Positions 44,511-55,929 of a stretch of 64,000 bases of DNA are shown here, piece after piece; position 1 is the first letter of the stretch; each line of letters begins with the position of its first letter. This stretch comes from Stomoxys calcitrans. Lineage: Eukaryota > Arthropoda > Insecta > Diptera > Muscidae. The DNA is taken from positions 121,595,869 through 121,659,868 of the forward strand of contig NC_081554.1 of NCBI RefSeq assembly GCF_963082655.1. The letters run 5' to 3'. The notes under the pieces are model-generated. The model did no database searches. It saw only the letters and a program-made list of their open reading frames with translations, and was not told where the DNA came from. Made by a program: the position numbers and the translations under genes.

Positions 44511-44938
44511 TGTAGTATATACATACAGAATGAAAGGAAAAAATCAAAGAAAACAACAGGTAAATTATTATTCTTTCAGTTTGTTATTTCGCTCAAATTA
44601 TTTCCAAATCAACACTATGAACACAAAAAAACAACGGCACGGGATAACTATGAGCACCATACGGGCTAGAACTTTGAGCTCCAATCTGTGTGGTGTTCAT
44701 CAACGTATCCGATAGCTGTTGTTTTCTCACGACACTCTATCGCATACCATTTTGTCTAAACGAATGGCAATATGGAGCGTTAAAGACGGTATTGATATTG
44801 ATAATCAACCAAATAATTTCGATAAACGATGAAGAGTCAAGCATTCGGCGCAAGCCTGTAGATCATATTAGATCGTTCTAAAAAATATTTTAATGAATAA
44901 TACTTTTTAATACATTTGTATATATTTCTTAGCCAATA
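44511..44938. other. Non-coding DNA downstream of gene B, with a SINE-like fragment
   Basis: 44638-44705 is a short piece of the CTACAACAACAA-tailed family (ggcacgggataactatgagc ... tctgtgtggtgttcatcaac). The rest is AT-rich. Two attaaa hexamers on the minus strand within about 60 bp of the gene B stop codon could serve as poly(A) signals. Confidence 0.5.
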
Positions 44939-47900
44939 TTATATTTTGTTTACAACTCTTGAATCATATTTTGCAGGAGGTAAATTTCCAGAATATCTTT
45001 TTCGTTGCTCTTCCTCATATTCAATTGGGTGTGCTTTTTTGTAGTGGTAGCCCATGTTGTTGTTTGTGTTAAACTGCTTCGGGCACCATTTGCAGGTATA
45101 TGATAAACTGCCAGAATGGACTTCCAGGTGACGCTGAAATAATTTTTATAAGTTTTAAATAAGACATTTTAAAATTTCTCTATCTTTTACCTTAAGCGAC
45201 TTTTTACTGAATATTTTGTTACAAATATTGCATTCCGATCTATTATTTGGGTCATGGTTATCCTTTACGTGAGTTTTGTGAGCCCTAATATTTGGCGATA
45301 TTTTCTGACAAAAAGGGCAGGTGTACTCACGATTTCCTCCCTCGGGATGTTTAAGTTTTCTATGGTATCCCAGTGTTATTTTACTGGTTACTAAAAGGCC
45401 GCAGTCTTCACATTTAACTGGGTTAGGATTATGTCTTATCATGTGCTGCTTATACGATGAGACACCTGGCAATGTCTGTCCACATATCTCACATACTTTC
45501 GCATATAAAAAATCATGTACTACCTTCTGGTGATACTTTAGCGATTGTTTGCTGATATAACTGAAAAAAACGTGATGATGTTATATTTTTTTATAATACA
45601 TTCTATTTATTTATTTAAGATATTTAATAATAAATTTTAATAGAAATTTACTACAAAAGTCGGTCGGTAGTAAAGTTTGAAAATGCAACAAGTAAGGAAA
45701 GGAGACGACTCATAATACCCTACACGACCCAGTCTATCTATTATTGGGTTGCCCAAAAAGTAATTGCGGATTTTTTAAAAAAAAGTAAATGCATTTTTAA
45801 TAAAACTTAGAATGAACTTTAATCAAATATACTTTTTTTACACTTTTTTTCTAAAGCAAGCTAAAAGTAACAGTTGATAACTGACAGAAGAAAGAATGCA
45901 ATCACAGAGTTACAAGCTGTGAAAAAATTTGTCAACGCCTACTATATGAAAAATCCGCAATTACTTCTTGGGCAACCCAATACATTAAAGCATTTGCAGC
46001 TATTTGAAAGCGATGAATAAATCTAATAGGATTTTGATTTTCCAAACTTACAGAGATTCAGGAAGTTTTATAAAGCTCTGACTAAAATTGTGGCTACTGC
46101 AGTCATAGAAGCTTACATTAAATAAAAGACATGGATAGGAGCTATAACTAATTATTTAATTTATGTTATATTTACAGAAAATATATTCCTCTAGCCGAAC
46201 GTAGAATAAGTTTCTAAACATCTCGATAATATGCGCTTTCCCTCCAATCTCTAACACCCAGTTTCGAGATGTCTTCTCCATTTGGACATTTTCATTTCAT
46301 TTTTTTATTTCATGATTTCACACACAACAAGATTTACAATCTTTTTGTTGTTGTTGTAGCAGTTTGTTGTGTTCTATCTTTCGTCAGCTTGATTCTGTTG
46401 ACCCAAAACTCTGCGACTAAGATGGGGTGCGTCCACAGGGATCTGGGTCTGAGTTGAGTGGGTTTGGCTGGGCAGTTAAACAGGTGACGTGTATCGTGTG
46501 GTCCCTGGTTGCAATCGGGACATACATCTTGCACGTTGGGATCATTCCTTGCCCTGTAGGAGTTGAGGCGGATAGATCTGCCGGAACGTAACTGAGGCAG
46601 AACTACTCTGGTTTGCCGGGGGAGGCCAATTTCTTCCGATGCAACGGGAGGCGGTCTTTTTCCAAGGACCACATTCACCCGGTAGCTATTTACCGCATCT
46701 GCTACCGTGTCTGCATGAATGTTGTCTAGACCTGCTTGATATGCCGCTTGATCTAGAGGTTATCTCTTGTAGCGCCGAACCTCAAGCTATAGATCATGTA
46801 AATCTACCTATTTACCGCATCTACTACCGTGTCTGCACCTGCTGATATGCCGCTTGGTCAAGAGGTTCTCTCTTGAAGCGCTGAACCTCAAGCTCTAGAT
46901 CATATAGATCTACCTTAAGGCGGTGGATATCTATCCACAAGATGATGATTTGGATGGTCTCTGCGATAACAGCCCAAAAGGTATTGCTTAGACAGCATGT
47001 AGTTATGTCTTTGCACATGTAGGACCTTTGTCTTCTGATGGAGGACCACCACATGAGAACTCTGGAGACAGCCCGTCGCAATTCGGAGGTCGGCATTCTG
47101 ACAGATCTGAATATTACTTCACAGATTGTCACAAAGTTGACGAGATCAAACTGGCCAATTGCTTTGTACGTGTTCAACAAGGTTTGTTTGTCTGCACCCC
47201 AAGTGCTGCCGGCAAGTGACTTGAGGGCTTTGTTTCTACTTTTGACTTTATGGCAAATTGCTGTGGCATGTGGGGAGAATGTGTAAGAACTATAGAATGT
47301 GATGCCAAGTATTTTGGGACACTTGATGGTCTGAATAATTTCTCCATCGACCATCACTGTCAGCTCGGTATTCACCTCATGCGTATTTGTAGTGAACAAT
47401 GTGGCTGAAGATTTGGTGGCAGATATCTTCAGATTTCTTGCAGCGAAATATGAGGCAAGTACGTTGAGGTAGACGTTCAACCTATCGCATATGTCAACAA
47501 TGGATGGCGGTCCTGATGCCATAATACAATCGTACAATCACGATCCAGCGTTTCAGGGCTGGTTGGAGGGACATGTTGGCGATGTCCTCAAATAGTTTGG
47601 CATAGCTGACCGTGTCGAATGTCTTCGATAGGTCCAGTGCCACGAGGACCGTCCTATCACGTTGCCTGGGCTGATTAAAGCCACGGCAAATGTGTGCGGT
47701 GATGGCATGCAAAGCAGTTGTTGAGCTATGCAGTTCGAAATCTATGTTGATGCTCGGCGAATGGAAATTCTCCTACACGGCTCGGGAGGTGTAGTGACTT
47801 AGGCGTCTTTGCTACCAGTGAGAGAAGGGAGATCGGTTGCACGACTCCCACAAACTCCGGTTCTTTCCAGGCTTCGGTAGCGGCATCACTCTGCCCATTT

Positions 47901-50900
47901 TCCAGACATCGGGAACTATAATAAAGTTCAGAGACAGGTTGGGGACAGTAGTAAGTTACTCAACTCCAGGTAAATCCAGATTCTTCAACTTCAATGTACA
48001 GATTCCGTCGGGGCCCAACGCATTGGATGATTTGGCACCACGGATGACATTCGTAACTTCGCCCACGGTAGATTGTGATGACTGTTCATCGGCTCGGAGA
48101 CCACGGATACGGCGAATGGCAATAAATTGACGGTCGAACATCCTAGCGCATTCGGATCAGTCACGGTTACTTCGCCAAAAGTAACTGAGGTCCTGTCATC
48201 CCGTCTATCGGGGTTCGAGGGTGACCACAGCTTGGCTAAACCGGTGCCTAAGTTACTTTGCTCTAAGTGTTCCAGCCACTTCGCTCCCGTAGCGAAGTGA
48301 GGCCAGAGCAAGAACGGAAATGTACCCACTCCATGCACCGGTTACACCTCACCGACACCGACTGATGATGGAGGCGGTTCTGGCAAACCGAACAGAATCA
48401 GGATCCGGGGTTCTTTTCAATCCCGGCACGGACCAGAAGCGTGCGGAGAAGGCACTCCGGGATGTGCCTCTCCCATGCCGAGAAAAGACGAACACTTACA
48501 CTGAGGCGGCAGCCCTTGCAGATGAAGCGTTCCATCGGGTCAATGCGGTGCGTTCAACCAGCTGCCATGGGATCTTTTTAATTAGTGTATGTGAATGTAA
48601 ATGGTTAACATTCTTGACGTCCTTGATATTAGCCCAAGAACCTAACTACAAAAGAAGATACACATTAGAAATGCTACACATAATTAACACCCCAACTACC
48701 GAACGTATGATATACAAAACGGAAACAGACCACTGTGCACCAATATATAGAAACTTAATACAAAAATATAAGCAATAGACAATAAGCTTCAGTCATTCTT
48801 GTGTGGTGTAAGAAATAAGTTCACTTGATTTAAAACGTAATTCCTGTTTCAAACGTTAAATTTTAATCAAATTCATATTTTGTTTCTGTGCTTTTGTTAA
48901 ATTCTGTTTTATGTTACTATAATCTTTTTAGTTATCCATTCCCTGATGAAGATTACCGGCGGTACTCGAAATATTGGAAAAATTTAAAATAAAACAATTA
49001 ATAAAACAAACACCGACATCTGTTTTTAATAATTGTACATGACCTCAAACCGAACTATCCACGGAATTATTAAGCCAATTTACTTAAAAAATTTTGAAGC
49101 AAATTGGTTAATAAAAAAAAAAATATTTAATTTAATATAGCATTCATTTTAATTAGTTTTCGTTACTTTATTTACTTGCCACACTTGATTTTTTAGACAT
49201 TTTTCAATTTTTTTTCCATTTTTGTGAGTAAACAAAAACTTTAAAGTTGAAACTTGATCGAAATTATAGAAAAACAGCAAATGTTGACGTTCTAACTTCT
49301 TCTCCATGTATATGGTTCTATAAAATATCTATATAAATGTACACATTACGAAAGAAATAAAAACGTCCGATAAATAGGACTATCCACTCAATCCCTTGGC
49401 AGCCGGTTGTACGTACCGGATTGACCCGATGAAGTCCTTCATCGGCAAGGGCTGCCGCCTCAGTGTACAACACACTAATGGGTTAACTAATATTTTTAGC
49501 TCTTCTCCTTCTTAGCGTCGCAAATAAATGCAAACTTGTTACTCAGTAGGGTGTTAGATGACTGGGGAGTAATGATATTCTTAAATAAAATATTAAAGTT
49601 TTAATTAATTTCTACGTTAAACCAAGTAAGACGCTAAGACAAGTATACATGACACCCGGCTGAGCGATGAACAGTGGAATATAATAAGATTTCAAAATCA
49701 AATACATTCCAGCCGTCTAATCCAATTGCACAACAAGATCACTCTTGCTGCACCCCCATCCTAATAGCAGAGTTCCTAGGTGAAAATATTGAACAGAGCC
49801 ACACATAACACGCATAAGCTTAATAGGATTTTAAAGTCAAGTTTTGGTGGAATTTACTTTTATCGTCAATCTCCGTAATTTGTCTAACTGCACGATATTA
49901 TATGAATGCATATCCAACGAATATCCCAATTAGGAACCGCGGGGTGATTTCTCTTGTAGCAGGTAGTGACTGATTGGCCAGTAGTACTAATAAAATTTTG
50001 ACTTTACATGCTAACCGACATTTAAATATATTAGTTTATACATATTCACAAGATATTAATAAAACAGTGCCAAGTTGGAATCTTCGCTTTAAAATAGCAA
50101 AAATCAAGTGAAATCCTTAAAAAAATGACATAGTACTCACAATTTTCCACATTCTTTACATTGAAATTTCTTTTCTGGTTTTGGCATATGGGTCAATTTG
50201 TGTTCACCAAGTTGCGATTTTCTGGCATACTTTTTATCACACTTGTCACAAGCATATTTCTTATCCACGTGCAGAAGGGTGTGTAACTGCAAATTGCGTT
50301 TATTGGTAAATCTCTTCGTGCAATATGAACACTTGTAGTAATCAGGATCAACATGCAATCGAATGTGCTCTACCAGACAACTGCGATAGACGAATTTGTT
50401 GCCGCAGCAAACTGCATAACCACGTTCATTGTGAACTTGGCTAAAATGTTGGGCAAGCAATGGAAAGGTCTCAAAAGGTTCATTGCATTTGTCGCAATTT
50501 ATTTGAAAATGCTTCTTAAGAAAATCATCATACTCTGCCGTGTTTCTTTTAATTATTTTCCTCTCATCAGAAGCCTCATTTCTACGCAATGGACTATCAT
50601 TTTCTTCCGAAACAGCATTGCTTTGCTCATGATCAGTAGATTCGTCATCGCTTTCATAATTTTTGTCAAGAATCCTATTATAATCGCGATCAATGTCTAT
50701 TTTGATTTCTTGGCCATAGTCAGTTGCTGTTGAAGATGTTTCCTCAATCTCGCATTCGTTTAAAGACTCATTTACAAAAGATTCTAAGTTTTTATTATCC
50801 TCCAATGGGTCAAATTCCGATTTGATTTCACACAATAATATATTTGTATGTGCTTCTTGTATTCGTGTAAAAAATTTATGGAATCCATTTAATTCATTCC

Positions 50901-51111
50901 AACAATTCATGCAAAGACACGACGGTGATATATTTGGCTCCTGCAAATAAAGTCGAAAATTAGATCTCCACTATGTCGTCGGTGTGTGGAAAGTATTAAC
51001 AATAGCCCATAAATGTTGATCCACCAATTGTTTAATGTTCCATTCCGACCACTCAATGGAATCTTCCCCTATGTAGTTTGAATCCGTATTTAAGCACAGC
51101 AAGCACTCCAT
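44939..51111 (-). CDS. ZAD and C2H2 zinc-finger transcription factor, grauzone-like, gene B (four exons, intron 2 of about 4.6 kb)
   Basis: Exons on the minus strand: 51111-51001, 50940-50141, 45560-45191 and 45133-44939. The spliced frame is 491 codons plus stop. Exon 1 (MECLLCLNTDSNYIGEDSIE) and exon 4 (195 nt) match gene A in length and phase. Exon 2 carries the second ZAD Cys pair (CMNC), an acidic linker and the first fingers (CDKCNEPFETFPLLAQHFSQ, VCCGNKFVYRSCLVEHIRLH). It ends ECGK plus two bases at GTGAGT. The exon that completes this finger lies 4.58 kb away at 45560 and continues the frame exactly (FYISKQSLKYHQKVVH). Intron 1 is 60 bp with a weak donor (GTTAAT); intron 3 is 57 bp. 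The large intron 2 holds a DINE fragment, a mariner MITE, a LINE B copy, a Penelope-like 3' end and repeat R1x. No stop or frameshift was found in the exons, so the gene may be functional despite the insertions. Confidence 0.9.
45650..45743 (-). repeat. DINE-like fragment, left part
   Basis: The wording acaaaagtcggtcggtagta and gtaaggaaaggagacgactc is the reverse complement of a DINE-like 3' end (compare 16265-16310). The continuation after the MITE is 45983-46150 (aaaattgtggctactgcagt). Lies in gene B intron 2. Confidence 0.6.
45744..45980. mobile_element. Mariner-derived MITE, complete copy
   Basis: 237 bp flanked by TA on both sides (45742-45743, 45981-45982). Long terminal inverted repeats begin ttgggttgcccaaaaagtaa. 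Interior pieces match both ends of the mariner at 19099-20363 (aaagtaaatgcatttttaat from one end, gtcaacgcctactatatgaa from the other), so it is an internal deletion product of that mariner. Inserted into a DINE-like repeat. Confidence 0.9.
46345..48300 (-). pseudogene. LINE B copy inside gene B intron 2
   Basis: The 3' tail is gttgttgttgtagcagtttg at 46346-46365. Pieces on the minus strand in order from about 48290: EHLEQSNLGTGLAKLW, RRDDRTSVTFGEVTVTDPN, then NVIRGAKSSNALGPDGICTL (about 48050-47990). Next come LVALDLSKTFDTVSY (47645-47600), then MASGPPSIVDICDRLNVYLN to KREPLDQAAYQ (47520-46845, one long open stretch), and CPDCNQGPHDTRHLFNC (46527-46477). The GIPQGG and YADD blocks are lost by deletion. 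A short tandem duplication lies at about 46690-46920. Same orientation as the host gene. Confidence 0.85.
46690..46920 (-). repeat. Imperfect tandem duplication of about 120 bp inside LINE B
   Basis: The segment from tatttaccgcatctgctacc to gatctacctt appears twice (about 46687-46808 and 46809-46918), with small deletions in the second copy (tgcacctgctgatatgccgc). It repeats the coding of QAAY...KREPLDQ. Confidence 0.75.
48490..48575 (-). mobile_element. Hairpin-rich short retroposon, copy 3
   Basis: Plus strand reads cttacactgaggcggcagcc ... tccatcgggtcaatgcggtg ... accagctgccatggga. It is the reverse of the element at 49387. The flank at 48410-48490 contains a cggcacgg phrase like the start of the CTACAACAACAA-tailed family. 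Confidence 0.6.
48576..49065 (+). mobile_element. Penelope-like retroelement 3' end: endonuclease C-terminus and 3' UTR
   Basis: The frame at about 48633-48776 reads EPNYKRRYTLEMLHIINTPT, then KTETDHCAPIYRNLIQKYKQ and a stop. The LEM block followed by a T.T.....Y..L pattern is like the C-terminus of the GIY-YIG endonuclease domain of Penelope-like elements. The 3' UTR holds a hammerhead-like core (48943-48971): ctgatga, a tacc/ggta stem with loop ggc, then gaaa. Related sequence, without coding, is at 35225-35425. The rest of the element, including RT, is absent. It lies inside gene B intron 2. Confidence 0.65.
49085..49683 (-). repeat. Interspersed repeat family R1x, copy B
   Basis: Reverse complement of 9283-9835: caagtatacatgacacccgg and ctgagcgatgaacagtggaa at the right end, ttgaaacttgatcgaaatta near 49245. 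Interrupted by the small retroposon at 49387-49475. Confidence 0.75.
49387..49475 (+). mobile_element. Hairpin-rich short retroposon, copy 4, with readable insertion limits
   Basis: About 89 bp inserted between ggactatcca and taatgggttaac, which are nearly adjacent in copy A of the host repeat. It is very self-complementary: gttgtac with gtacaac, ggcagcc with gggctgcc, and ccgatgaag with cttcatcgg. No coding and no obvious pol III boxes. No (CAA) tail at this copy. Confidence 0.75.
49735..49800 (+). pseudogene. Tiny LINE B 3' coding scrap
   Basis: ctgcacccccatcctaatag and cagagttcctaggt parallel the TPILVAEFLG end of LINE B ORF2. In gene B intron 2. Confidence 0.45.
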
Positions 51112-52124
51112 ATGAAGAATCTGCTATTCCAATGTCACTGAGAAAGTTATAAAATAAATATGTTTAGGGTTTATTTTTGTTCTTTAAAGTTATATTTGCC
51201 CAACCGCAGGGGGAAGGGGAAAGCAGTGGCCCATCATTGATGTATAGCGCCAACACTAATGGCCTTTTTAGACGGCACATCATGATAGTACTCATATTGC
51301 GTACGTGTTGATTACCTTTTGCCAATAAAGGTACATTGATTTTTGCATTGATTTTATTTAATTTTTCGTACTTTACTTCTCATTGTATAACTTTATTTGG
51401 CACAGAACGTGTTTTCCAATATCTATCAAATAATGATTACACATTTGTTTGTAATCGGTTATCGATGGACGCCATTTAACGAAAAAATCAATTTATTTAG
51501 ATTTTACAGCCATGACTGATGATTATGTGTACATGTGACGCATACACCTTCGTTTTCACAAATACTATTACAATGACCATGCATTATATCCCAGCAAACA
51601 TTTTCTATCTTGCGAGTCACTAAATCTGCACTCAAGGAAGTTAAAAACAATCTCAGGCGATATAATTTTTTACTCTAATTATTGTCTCGGTATGGGAGAA
51701 AACGTGCCACTTGGAGACATATACCCATGAGTATCTAAATAGGGACTAAAAAAGTTTAAATTCGATTATCGACGTCATTAATAAAAATAAATATTTTTTG
51801 CCTAATGTTTCTTATTTTGCTCGTTAAATTCAATTAATTTATTTCTTTTTCAAATCGAGATTAATATTTGAATATTTTAAATGATTCTCCCTGACAGGAA
51901 TTTGAACAGCCAATCTTACGGTTGTGAGGCGTATGCCATCCCTCTGCATAACAGAAGGCTAAGTAACCATACATTCTCTCTAACAGTTGATTATGAAAAA
52001 CTAATTAGCGAAACATGAATGATAGAATTCCGATAGTAATATATTTTGTTGTTTTAAATCATGAAATCTCTACAAACTATCGCACAAAAGGATCTAAAAA
52101 GTGACTTTTCTGGGGGGGAGTCAA
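51112..52124. other. Region upstream of gene B
   Basis: Expected to hold the promoter of gene B; no motif chosen. At about 51890-51965 the minus strand has a B-box-like gttcaaattcc preceded by tRNA-like wording, possibly an old SINE or tRNA relic. Otherwise AT-rich and non-coding. Confidence 0.35.
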
Positions 52125-52380
52125 GATATATTCATTTACAGGTAGTGGCAATTGCCCAACAACAAAATATTGAGTGCACTATCTGTCAAAATCAGTGATT
52201 ATATTACTGATTTTGTGTATATTACTAGTTCGCGCCATTTTTCGTTGTTTGTGTGTTTTATGGTTCTTAACTATAATACTCACAACCAAAACTCTTTGAC
52301 AGCTAATGCACTTCGCGAGAAAAAATTGTACTCAGCTGTTTACGGTACACTACCTGGTAATTATGTCATGGTAGGTAGTG
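52125..52380 (+). repeat. Foldback MITE family, single complete-looking unit
   Basis: Runs from agatatattcatttacaggt to ggtacactacctggtaatta and tgtcatgg. It contains agtgcactatctgtcaaaat and, 125 bp later, a degenerate inverted copy (tttgacagctaatgcact). Terminal aggtagtg on both strands. Confidence 0.7.
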
Positions 52381-52829
52381 AGAAAGTCACTTCCAAATGT
52401 TTGGAGGAATGTGTCATGTAAACTAATGCGTACTTATGCGTGCATGTCAAAAAAAGTTAAAATAGATTGGTTTGTATTGTGTGAGTTAGACAACAAAGGC
52501 ATGCGCGCTTCTGACCAAATAAGTTAACCAACCCTCAACTTTAAACGCGTTTCATTGGGCAAAAAAAATGTGATTTGAAAATGTTTCTGTTAATAAATTG
52601 TTTTGCAGTCCGTAAATTAGAGAAATTCTTTAATGATTTTGTTATTAAACCACATTGCTATCCATTTCCATTGAAATTAACTTTGCAAATGACATGAACA
52701 AGCTTATTTTTAGAGATTCGTGTGTAGCAACAAGCGTATGATATGTAACTCAACCGAAAGAAAGCATGTGGGCGCATCTGATTGCTTAAGCACGCATAAG
52801 TACTTCGCGTGGTATTTAACTCCACCTTA
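52381..52829. other. Unassigned non-coding DNA
   Basis: No recognised feature. May include the 3' UTR of the minus-strand LINE G that follows. Confidence 0.35.
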
Positions 52830-55530
52830 ATTGTGCAGGGACTATTCTGCCATGATTCTAAATGTCGATGTTGGAGATTGTGATAAACTCAGATATGTCG
52901 GCGAGTCCCGGAAAACCATGCTGTACCATGAAATGCGTCAAATTGGTGCTTCCACAGAGCTTAGGAGAGGAAGGCCTGGTCTGGGAAATCGAATTGCATT
53001 CAAAAATTATGTGGTTCGGCGTCTCGTCCCCTGCGCAGACGCCGCAGAGGCGATGACACCACCCATATTATAAAAAACGTAGAGTTACAGAAGCAGTGCC
53101 AGCTGATAAAACAGTTTAGTATATTGTAATCAATGGGCCCGCATGGAATCCTATTGAAGCAGGTCCTCTTAATCTCAAAATTGTGGGAACTTCCCTCCTC
53201 CCTTGCCTTCTACTCCTAATCCATTCTCCATTTGTTCTCAATACTTCTCGCTATTGTATTACAGGCAGGCCCCATATTCTCGAAGACGGAACTGTACTCC
53301 CGGTAGGTGTTGGTGTAGCTGATATTCAGACCCCTTACGTTATCGTGAAGTACGGCAGCCGCGGGGAGTGCATAGGCAGTACACTTAGCGACCTTTGTGA
53401 CCGTCACCAGATCCAATCTGTACTGAGGAGGTAGTCCAAGGGCTCTCCTTATGGGTTCATTGATTAATGTTTTTAACCTTCGGAGATGGGTCTTGCCATT
53501 ACTCGAGAAGGCAGCTCCGGCATATTCAACCCTAGATCTTATGATGGACTTGTACAAGATTTAGGACTTTCTAGGGTCAATGCCTAATCTGCAGCCGCCA
53601 AGTATGCGAATAAAGTTGGTCTTGCGTGTAATATCCCTAACCGTATGGTCGACGTGGTCCCTCAGTGAGTTGTTGGAGGCAATAAAAAAACTAAATATCT
53701 GATACTGGTGACCTCCTTAATCGTAGTATCATCTATACTCAGAGAAAGACCGTCTTCTTGTGCTGAAGTGGATAACGCTAACTACTCCAGTTTAATGTGA
53801 AGACGTATACATGTTGAATAAAATTGACTAAGGACACTTCCCAGAGGCAAGTCATTCGAGACAGCGAGCGACTGATGCCCCAGCGTCAGTTTTCTGTCGC
53901 CAATGAAATTCTCTATCCAACCAACGATTTTCTCGTCCACTCCGAAATCCTTCATGGATAGGGCCAATTTGTCCTTCCTCGTTGTGTCATATGCCTTCTC
54001 AATGTCAATGTAGCAGCCGAGTACCTGAAAGCCTCTTGCATTCAGAGCGTATATGTTGTTGATCAGGTCATTGTAGATTGGTTCGATCCGAAAGCGAAGG
54101 ACCTGTCGGGCAGTTCCGCCGGTCCTTACACAATAGCCTGGATCGAGTTCTTAAGAAACCCTTCAATCAGCTTCAGTGGCACACATAAATAGAAAATGGG
54201 CGGTAGTTGCACAGATCAGCAGGGTCTTTGCCCCTTTTAGGAATTGGTTTCACAGGGATCTCCCTCGAAATCTCAGGAATCATACCCTGTCTCCACACAT
54301 TCTTCCGTACCGCAGAGGGCAAACTTGGCCTTGCAGAGGGCAAACTTTGCCATAGTATAGCGTGTGTTAGCAAGTGCCAAAACAGATCCAAAAAACTCGA
54401 TCGTAATCTGATGATGGTTGCTACTAGTCAGCTTAACAGGTCTGAAACGCCATGTCTTTCGGCGTTGCCCTTGAAAAAGTCAAGTCAAGGACCGATGAAA
54501 TGCGATCTTCAAGGGTAAAAGTGGGTTCTCAATTATTCAAACAAGGGTAGTCATTCTTCTCCATAGCTTCAAACAATATCTCTCCTCTTCCGTCATCCTG
54601 CAGGCCATCCCATAGGGTTATGATGGTAGGTGATCTCGAATCGCTCTTGCATCCAAAGATAATGGACAAAGACATCTGAAAGTCGGAAATAGGTACGTTA
54701 GGAAGAAGATAAACAACAATTACAATAAATTCCTTCTCAGATTGAGGGTGGTGATCCCTATGGTATCACCCGCACAATCGACCTTGAAAATCGAGAATCA
54801 AATAGACCTACTGATAAAGATGCCGACACCTCCATATCCATCATTTCTTTCCTTGTTGATACTCTGAATATTAAATTGTAAAAACTTCATTGTTCTTTAT
54901 GGTTGTAGAAAGTGTGTAAAATTAAAGAAGATAAGAAAAAGACGAAAGTAAACTCGGGAAAGGTTAAAAAGGCTCCTACGAATGATGATTGGTCATAGCC
55001 GTTGTCAAACCAATCCACCCTTTATACGATTAACGCCCATCTTGATGAGTTTATTATTAATTTCAGTTTGAATGCTATTAAGCAGCTCGCGGCTTTCGGT
55101 ATCAATCGAACGTGAAAGAAGAGAACTAGACAGTCTCTTCGTTATTTCGGTAAGTAAATGTTCCATTTCTGAAACTCTTCCATCCTTAAAGAGTGCAAGG
55201 GCCACCCCATTGGATGTGTCGCCGTCTCGGTTTAACATATCGAAATGATTCTCGAATAAAGTCGACTATTTTAGCTTTATCTCCATAAGTGATAGGCTCA
55301 CCACTGTAATTTTCCCCTTGATGGAAAAGGCATAAGCTCAGGCTGGATAGGCTCTCTCAGTAGGGGCGTGTCTCCCTCCGCAATTAGAACATGTTGCCTG
55401 CCAGAGCAATCGGCATCCTGGTGCTTTAGGAAGCAAGCGCGCAAGACGCCCTTAGTCTGCTTGCAGTGCTGTTGATAGCACTGGGCAAAGGGAACAAAAG
55501 ATCTGACTCCCATACGGCCGAATATAAAAA
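52830..55530 (-). pseudogene. LINE G: decayed ORF1, endonuclease and RT
   Basis: Minus strand. ORF1 end at about 55510-55010: FVPFAQCYQQHCKQTKGVLR, ACFLKHQDADCSGRQHVL, a Cys/His-rich motif, then a helical stretch (VSEMEHLLTEITKRLSSSLL). Endonuclease scraps follow (GYGGVGIFIS near 54840; NLRRN). The RT has PIPKRGKDPADLCNYRPFSI (54255-54190), DKLALSMKDFGVDEKIVGWI (53985-53920) and LPLGSVLSQF (53850); no YADD was found. The C-terminus is IRSRVEYAGAAFSSNGKTHL...ALGLPPQYRLDLV (53545-53415). Multiple frameshifts. Clade not assigned; the C-terminal wording is like insect I/LOA-type elements. Confidence 0.75.
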
Positions 55531-55929
55531 ATTTAATCCATATAAAAAATGTGAGAAAATTGCCAAAATGTTTTCATTTTACAATAACTTGTATTTTCAT
55601 CTTTTGGAAATTTGGCATTTAGTGACGCCCAAGGAAAGCACAATACCATGTTTATTTGTTTGTGCTATAAAGTCAAATGCATTATTTATTGAAGAAGTAT
55701 GGACACACCAACAACGCCCTAGGAATATGTTAAAGTGTACAGAATTTTTTAAAAAAAAGCCATAAAGCGTCAACTAAGAGAGCATATTAATTGTTAATAC
55801 ATTACAAATTGTTGTAACGCAGATAGCACCAACCACATTAACACCTAAAAGCACGCAATATTTTTTAACATTTTTCAAAACTTCAATTAAAAACCAATTC
55901 CCCTGTGAACTCGAAGCTTTAAGCCGCCT
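55531..55929. other. Unassigned non-coding DNA
   Basis: The open frame at 55466-55765 has no recognised motif. AT-rich. Confidence 0.3.

Noticed and set aside
51885..51970. tRNA gene on the minus strand
   Set aside because: A B-box-like word is present but no complete cloverleaf or A box at the right distance; more likely an old SINE relic.
53782..54391. Functional reverse transcriptase in LINE G
   Set aside because: RT blocks are split over several frames and no YADD box is present.
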